Assembly (NCBI RefSeq): GCF_021290925.1
Contig: NZ_JAJSLX010000004.1
Coordinates: forward strand, 310,001-374,000
DNA: 64,000 nucleotides
Direction: 5' to 3'
Source of the DNA: Sessilibacter corallicola
GTDB lineage: Bacteria; Pseudomonadota; Gammaproteobacteria; Pseudomonadales; Cellvibrionaceae
Under the pieces are notes generated by a model. The model saw nothing but the letters and a program-made list of their open reading frames with translations, did not search any database and had not been told where the DNA came from. Below, piece by piece: positions 60,301 to 64,000 of this stretch. Positions within the stretch are counted from its first letter, which is position 1, and the number at the start of each line of letters is the position of its first letter. The translations under genes and the position numbers were made by a program.

Positions 60301-62481
60301 AGGGGGCAATCTACATTACCTTACTTGCTACAGTGTGCGCTAATGGCGTTGGAGAACTGGTTAGTAGAGTATGTAAGTGGAAGTGGTGAAAATAACCAAA
60401 TTGATTGGATATATGATTACTTATTGCGAAATAGCAACTCTGTGATGATTACGTCTGTTTTATCATCAGTGGCAACAGGTTTCCCTAGTAAAATAAATAA
60501 AGCAGCCTTTCCCTTACTAAATACTGCTGATTTGTATTATCTAGACTTGATTCGTATGACGGCTGAAATGGGTGGGAGTACGCCGAACTGGTTTGGTTTA
60601 GATAGAGATGTAATGTCTAAAATTTATATCGAGGAAAGAAGAGAGGCAGCACTCAGACCTTGGAGGAAGGAATCATTAGAGACTTTATTAACTAGATTAC
60701 AGTTTGATGCAGAACTGAGGGAAGATGTTCTTGAAATTGTTGATGGATTAATAAGTGAAGCAACTGTTCGCAATGAAAAAAGTCTTCGATATCTTGTGCA
60801 TCGAGTTAATACAAGAACCTGGGAGGCTGTTGAAGATAAGGATAACGATCGAGTTATGCTTCAAAGTTCGACTGAACTCCCTGAAGATTTAAAGCAAGAT
60901 CAACAGGAATTCAATAAGAGGCATGCTGTTGACAACTCCGTAACTAGCTTACATTTATGGGCAAGGAAATTATTTGAAGAAAAGCTCTTTAAAGAAGAAT
61001 ATTTTGCTTCGTATCAGGATGCATTAAACACTGCAAAAAACTTACTAGACTCTCTTCAAAATAACAACATTCCTGATTTTTCTGACATGGCGGTTGGGAC
61101 AATTACAACTGTAGCTGCGGTCTGTATTCGTGATGATCTTTACAATTTAAGCGATGAAAACAAAGAATGGTGTTTAGGAGTCATCCTTGAAGCAATATTT
61201 ATGCATGCCGATATTATGGAAGGGACAACAGCTCATGATAAGACGGATTATTATGGCTCTGGTGCTTGTGCTTTTGTGTTACCGAAGTTACTTGAACTAG
61301 ATCTAGATTTAAAGCAAAAAGAATATTTGAAATACGCTTTAGCCACAGCGTTAACACATGAAAACCTCAATATTTGTGCTTATGCCGCTAAAGGTGTGAG
61401 AGAATTTCTCTGGTCAATAGATTATGAGTTGGCGTCCTATTGTTTAAATGGAGTTGCGGAGTATGCTAGGTTTCGTAAAGAAGAGAGTATGGCTCGAAGG
61501 TTTTTCCATTTGCAGGGAGATGAATTGGATGAGGCACACCAACATTGGATTACCCTGATTACAAACTTTAGAAATAATCTGATAAATGGGAATTTTAACC
61601 TTAATGTTGAAGAAATTTCCTTAATAAGCCACTCATCATGGTTTATACACCTTTCTACTTTAATGATTCCGTTTGGTAGTGAAAATGATAAAAAAATAGC
61701 TCTTTTTAAGAAGATAGTTGAACTTGCTTTTGAATCGGAGTACGCCGACTACGGAACGGATGACGACCAAAAAATACAACACGAAATAATAAAAGAGATA
61801 CAGGATTGTTTGGCGGAACATATTGTTCAATTAAGACATCGCAACTTTGAACCATTTAAAGACCTTTTAATTTCAGGCTGTTCTAAGGCTCCTAGCTTTA
61901 TATATTCCTTGAAATTATCTTTTGATGTGGAAATGGAAAAGGAAGGTGACTTTGATTCAGTTTGGTCACTATGGCGTATCCTCGCGCCAGAAGCTCACAC
62001 CATAGCTTTAAAAGATGTGAATGATCCATACAATGGTTTGCAAAATGATTTAAATACGCTGTTACGAGGAATGTTGTATGCAGACTGCCCGTGGCAAGGC
62101 CACCCAAGCGAGCAAACAGATATGGAAAGAGGGGCTGGTCATTTGCTAGAGTTTGCAAGGCAATCGGCAAGCAATAGCCATGTATTTGAAGCCCTATCTT
62201 CCTTGATTTATAACTTTCATGATATCTTTTTTGATAAAGGCATTCAGGTATTAGCTGAAAAGTTTTCTAATAATTCACAACTAATAGTTAAGCAGATCAA
62301 TACTGCATACTATTTGGAAATGTCAATTGGAAGGTATTTACAGATTGAGAACAGGGGAGTACTTAGTCGTAAAATGTATGATATTTGCCTGCTCTTATTG
62401 ACTGGTATTGTTGAAACAGGTTCAGCAAGAGCTTATTACTTAAGAGAGCACTTGATAAGATCGAGAAAAATACATGTTTGA
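57367..62481 (+). CDS. Giant nuclease-STAND ATPase, predicted Avs-like anti-phage sensor
   Basis: 1704 residues. N-terminal domain (about 1-260): GGGGVNFETRVQAAF, then TDDFVLVAS with D63/D64 and YAQIKHEI with Q82/K84, a D...QxK pattern of PD-(D/E)xK (Cap4/Mrr-type) nucleases. Central domain (about 285-600): Walker A TGVRGAGKSG (K325, S326), Walker B-like KILVIESLE (E386), ATGRD at 417-421, and a closing ISLPHDVLEDWALEEF that resembles the winged-helix end of STAND/NACHT ATPases. Residues about 600-1704 are mostly helical with no recognised motif, fitting a sensor region. Size and layout resemble Avs proteins, but the exact family is not recognised. Base composition is visibly AT-rich. It stands alone, with neighbours of the toxin/defence type. 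Confidence 0.8.
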   Translation: MSKDVKQQSNPFSTGGGGVNFETRVQAAFAISLLTHSCVPCLSQDMRAKELKFQNKYDGSSTDDFVLVASDKLSNESRLYAQIKHEITISESQKSMFAEVINSAWKDYKDTEFNPESDSIALITGPLSKLDISNTLPILEWAKYSSSSADFIKKSKTKGFTSEAKVKRLNIFRSQLTNANEGKEVNDDELWKFLRVFYLVSFDLDAKYSIVANLLCSLIQCYSDKYPSLVLSKVVTCVQEFNQNAGVLTLENTPKDVTELFQVLVNVDFENDFLKFKERGSYIYGGISNTINGFHIDRYEDLVKLSEAFNDSDFLFVTGVRGAGKSGIVKDFISTKDKDVPVFYLRAEDLDRSHLNDVFASIGMNSTLGQIEGYFSLLQEKILVIESLEKVLELNYQDAFIDLLQFIRQQTGWTIVATGRDYAYQQLTFNFLQPSGLKFSSVNIEGFTQEQVGQVCKNIPEFNELISNSSLLDILKIPFFIEIAVRAIGNGAQFKSGDTEVEFRNTVWSTVISREQDRKSGMPVKRKTTFIDIAKQRAKKMVFGISANEFDPEVISKLEEDNLIYRDQRSSTISLPHDVLEDWALEEFIEAEYITNLHDVASFLSAIGSEPAISRAFRLWLYRRLKFDESTNEFVANILGADDVESFWKDETIAAILQHDAPETFLDLMRFQLLKDDCALLIRFCFILRITCQRPNSRFTNLLKQDEKSGILQSLFLLPYGRGWGALFKFIFEVRTDLSKSTLNNIAELINEWCGIINIYDDFPEDSRTVGLLAIWLLKPLKDAYRSKEQRKKILSALLKVSPAIEVEFDELMAQDVFISKIKPRRLSYVDELTSLALVGTNVPMLCKFRPDFIVKLSMHEWLLQKPEEDDYGYEGYGRVDVEESFGLDREREFFPASGAKGPFTYLLQHHPRKALDFIVELCNVTAQKYADSEFGAPSDNEQDQFFTNEVAVREVELKLNDGATIKQYASPHLWKGYRGQSTLPYLLQCALMALENWLVEYVSGSGENNQIDWIYDYLLRNSNSVMITSVLSSVATGFPSKINKAAFPLLNTADLYYLDLIRMTAEMGGSTPNWFGLDRDVMSKIYIEERREAALRPWRKESLETLLTRLQFDAELREDVLEIVDGLISEATVRNEKSLRYLVHRVNTRTWEAVEDKDNDRVMLQSSTELPEDLKQDQQEFNKRHAVDNSVTSLHLWARKLFEEKLFKEEYFASYQDALNTAKNLLDSLQNNNIPDFSDMAVGTITTVAAVCIRDDLYNLSDENKEWCLGVILEAIFMHADIMEGTTAHDKTDYYGSGACAFVLPKLLELDLDLKQKEYLKYALATALTHENLNICAYAAKGVREFLWSIDYELASYCLNGVAEYARFRKEESMARRFFHLQGDELDEAHQHWITLITNFRNNLINGNFNLNVEEISLISHSSWFIHLSTLMIPFGSENDKKIALFKKIVELAFESEYADYGTDDDQKIQHEIIKEIQDCLAEHIVQLRHRNFEPFKDLLISGCSKAPSFIYSLKLSFDVEMEKEGDFDSVWSLWRILAPEAHTIALKDVNDPYNGLQNDLNTLLRGMLYADCPWQGHPSEQTDMERGAGHLLEFARQSASNSHVFEALSSLIYNFHDIFFDKGIQVLAEKFSNNSQLIVKQINTAYYLEMSIGRYLQIENRGVLSRKMYDICLLLLTGIVETGSARAYYLREHLIRSRKIHV

Positions 62482-62635
62482 TGGTATATACCTGGCATGT
62501 AACAAGCGGCTACACAGGACAAATTTCCGTACTCAAGAGGCTTTTGAGGCGGCAAAAATTGATGATTTCAGCAAATTTATAAAATTGCGATCTGAGACAA
62601 TTCAGAAAAAAGTGGTAGTGTTAGCAAAGTGGTAG
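62474..62635 (+). CDS. Possible 53-residue small protein overlapping the large gene
   Basis: An ATG at 62474 lies inside the last codons of the large gene and opens a 53-codon frame (MFDGIYLACNKRLHRTNFRT at its start, ending KKVVVLAKW). The overlap suits translational coupling, but there is no strong ribosome-binding site and no recognised family. It may be chance. Confidence 0.25.
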   Translation: MFDGIYLACNKRLHRTNFRTQEAFEAAKIDDFSKFIKLRSETIQKKVVVLAKW

Positions 62636-62661
62636 AAACAGATAACGAATCAATTCGGATG

Positions 62662-62733
62662 AACTAATCCCCGTTCTGGACAAATTGTTATCGCTACACT
62701 TATACCTCAATTTGTCCGAAACGGAGGTTAGTT
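62662..62733. repeat. 26-bp imperfect inverted repeat upstream of the channel gene
   Basis: Left arm 62662-62687 and right arm 62708-62733 match with 4 mismatches; the inner 10 bp (GGACAAATTG / CAATTTGTCC) are perfect, with a 20-nt loop. It ends 30 bases before the channel start. No T run. It may be a recombination site remnant, an operator or a stable leader hairpin. Confidence 0.6.
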
Positions 62734-62763
62734 GCTGATTTCAGGGCGATGTGAAAAGGAATT

Positions 62764-63267
62764 ATGCATAAAATCCATAAATATTTAAACGTGATCTGGT
62801 TTACTGCGGTCTTTCTAGGTTTACCGGTAATATTTACTGTTACTCTGTTTTCAGAGGGGTCGCTTAACCTTACACCGGGTCTAATTGTTTTCTTTGTTCT
62901 ATCAACTTTCTTCACGTCATTCAGCAATGTGTTTCTTAGGCACCAAGAGTACTTAGTATTTCCTCAAATTATTAAAATGTTGGTGTCAATTTATATTGCA
63001 ATAGTAGGCTTTGCTGCGGTCTACAAACAAAAAGGCTTAGTAAGTGGCAGTGATGTAATTCACGACGCGAGTACTGCATTTTATTTCTCAGTCGTAACTT
63101 GGACAACACTCGGTTACGGAGACTTCCAACCGACAGAATCAATTAGGTGGTTAGCAGCTTTAGAAGCTTTACTAGGTACTTTGTTTATTCCATTATTTTT
63201 GGCGTCAATAATTTTTATCTTGCAATCGACACAATCACATAACCAAGTTAGCAAAGAGACGAAGTAA
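62764..63267 (+). CDS. Potassium-channel-like membrane protein (Ion_trans_2 pore)
   Basis: 167 residues with hydrophobic helices at about 9-29, 38-58 and 66-87, a pore loop at about 104-122 and a last helix at 129-153. The selectivity filter TTLGYGD (T114-D120) is intact, as in K+ channels. No RCK or cyclic-nucleotide domain follows. It could be a simple two-pore-helix type K+ channel with two extra N-terminal helices. It sits between the large defence-like gene and a HEPN-like gene. Confidence 0.85.
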   Translation: MHKIHKYLNVIWFTAVFLGLPVIFTVTLFSEGSLNLTPGLIVFFVLSTFFTSFSNVFLRHQEYLVFPQIIKMLVSIYIAIVGFAAVYKQKGLVSGSDVIHDASTAFYFSVVTWTTLGYGDFQPTESIRWLAALEALLGTLFIPLFLASIIFILQSTQSHNQVSKETK

Positions 63268-63306
63268 ACTGCTCACGTTCTAGCGACGGTAAATTCTAAA
63301 GAAACT

Positions 63307-63930
63307 ATGGAAGACTTTAAAAAAATTGACGAGATTAATTTACCCGACAAAAGGAACCTTTTGTTTGGCTCATTTAATACAGAAACAGGCAAATTCGATA
63401 GACTCACTCTAGAGAGAATATATAGAGCAGTTGAACTAGTGGAATTGTCAGAGCGTGCTCCAGAATCAGTCCGAAGCCAATTTAATGTAGCCAAAAATCT
63501 GGCTGTATACACATGGTATTCTTATTCGTTTAATCAAATTTCTGAGCTGAAAGCTTATTCTTGTGTTGAAATGGCTTTGAAAGATCGCTTAGGTAAACAC
63601 AAATACGGTTTCAGAGGACTCATAAAGAAAGCAGTTACATTGGGTTTAATACAAGACAAAGGCTTCGAGGTAGTTCGGGAGCCAAGTGATTCAAACGAAT
63701 ACAGTGAAGGGCTAATAGATATAATCCCTAACTTACGTAACGAGTTAGCTCATGGTTCAACTGCTTTGCATCCAGGAGCAGTTTTTACTTTACAGTGGTG
63801 TTCTGATTTTATTAATCAGCTTTATGAAAATGATTCTGACAAGTCAGTAAGTCGCCGGTATACCTGGCGCCTCTGTTTAAGGTGTTCAGTTTCAACACTA
63901 CTAACCTGCGGGAGAGAAAATGGAATTTGA
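63307..63930 (+). CDS. HEPN-like hypothetical protein
   Basis: 207 residues, mostly helical. The segment PNLRNELAHGSTALHP carries R144-x4-H149, the Rx4-6H motif of HEPN ribonuclease domains, and the preceding helices (YSYSFNQISELKAYSCVEMAL region) fit the fold of HEPN/Abi-like proteins. The last ~28 residues (RRYTWRLCLRCSVSTLLTCG...) look unlike folded protein and may be a read-through past a lost stop. Its start is 39 bases after the channel gene; its end overlaps the brnT start by 11 bases. Confidence 0.65.
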   Translation: MEDFKKIDEINLPDKRNLLFGSFNTETGKFDRLTLERIYRAVELVELSERAPESVRSQFNVAKNLAVYTWYSYSFNQISELKAYSCVEMALKDRLGKHKYGFRGLIKKAVTLGLIQDKGFEVVREPSDSNEYSEGLIDIIPNLRNELAHGSTALHPGAVFTLQWCSDFINQLYENDSDKSVSRRYTWRLCLRCSVSTLLTCGRENGI

Positions 63931-64000
63931 GTGGGATGAAAATAAGAACGAGGCTAGTTGGATTAAGCATAGAGTAGATTTTTCAGATGCTCTATATGTA
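63920..64000 (+). CDS. brnT: BrnT-family type II toxin (partial, 3' end outside window)
   Basis: 27 codons are visible: MEFEWDENKNEASWIKHRVD then FSDALYV. This is the N-terminus of BrnT (F-E-W-D-x-x-K-x-x-x-N/W-x-x-K-H-x-V-x-F), a RelE-fold ribonuclease normally followed by its antitoxin BrnA. GGGAGA precedes the ATG. The active-site residues and brnA lie beyond the window edge. Confidence 0.85.
   Translation, partial: MEFEWDENKNEASWIKHRVDFSDALYV

Noticed and set aside
62487-62733. Integron attC site between the large gene and the channel gene.
   Set aside because: Arms are palindromic but the R' core (GTTAGTT) and left core do not fit GTTRRRY/RYYYAAC, and no further sites separate the following genes; kept only as an inverted repeat.
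62483-63868. Shared short sequence GGTAT(AT)ACCTGGC at 62483-62496 and 63857-63868, near two gene ends.
   Set aside because: Short and partly palindromic by nature; too little to call a repeat or junction.

Overview
The window is gammaproteobacterial chromosome. Its gene order resembles that of Pseudomonas and related marine groups (Cellvibrionales/Oceanospirillales-like): tusCD next to yccA; rne divergent from rluC; a maf-yceD-rpmF-plsX-fabDG-acpP-fabF-mltG-tmk-holB-pilZ-tatD block; cspD/clpS-clpA; infA-ate-aat-trxB; ftsK-lolA-rarA-crcB-serS-cobA. The core DNA has moderate GC and AT-rich spacers. Genus and species cannot be fixed from the sequence alone.

Layout. 1-2257: the sulfur relay genes tusC (cut by the window edge) and tusD, the membrane protein YccA and tRNA-Ser(UGA), all on the minus strand. 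2492-9583: rne faces rluC across a 1.44 kb gap, followed by an HAD phosphatase and an S49 peptidase. 9663-21175: the fatty-acid/phospholipid block and the tmk-holB-pilZ-tatD run, with a vanZ-like gene and rluA inserted between tmk and holB. 21207-27813: glycosyltransferase, PAP2 phosphatase, dUTPase, malate dehydrogenase, peroxiredoxin, a GAF-AraC regulator and yajC. 27876-31630: a sulfur-linked group (D-cysteine desulfhydrase, TauE/SafE exporter, cysB, small CxxC protein). 31767-40408: pabB, a Rieske protein, a GNAT protein and the minus-strand run rluE-nudJ-mnmA-hflD-purB-roxA. 40677-47180: protein quality control and N-end-rule genes (cspD, clpS, clpA, ate, aat) with infA and trxB. ClpS delivers N-degron substrates to ClpA, while Ate/Bpt and Aat create N-degrons, so this is a complete N-degron pathway. 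47913-55165: ftsK, lolA, rarA, crcB, serS, cobA.

From about 55.2 kb to the end the character changes to an AT-rich accessory region. It holds a small acidic protein, a small gene split by a 262-bp MITE-like element, a SymE-like toxin gene with a consensus LexA (SOS) box upstream, and a 1704-aa protein. That protein combines an N-terminal PD-(D/E)xK-type nuclease domain, a STAND/NACHT-like P-loop ATPase and a very long helical C-terminus, a layout like Avs-type anti-phage sensors. It is followed by a K+-channel-like membrane protein, a HEPN-like protein with an RNELAH motif, and the start of a BrnT-type toxin. This looks like a defence/toxin island beginning just after cobA and is the most likely place for an undescribed system.
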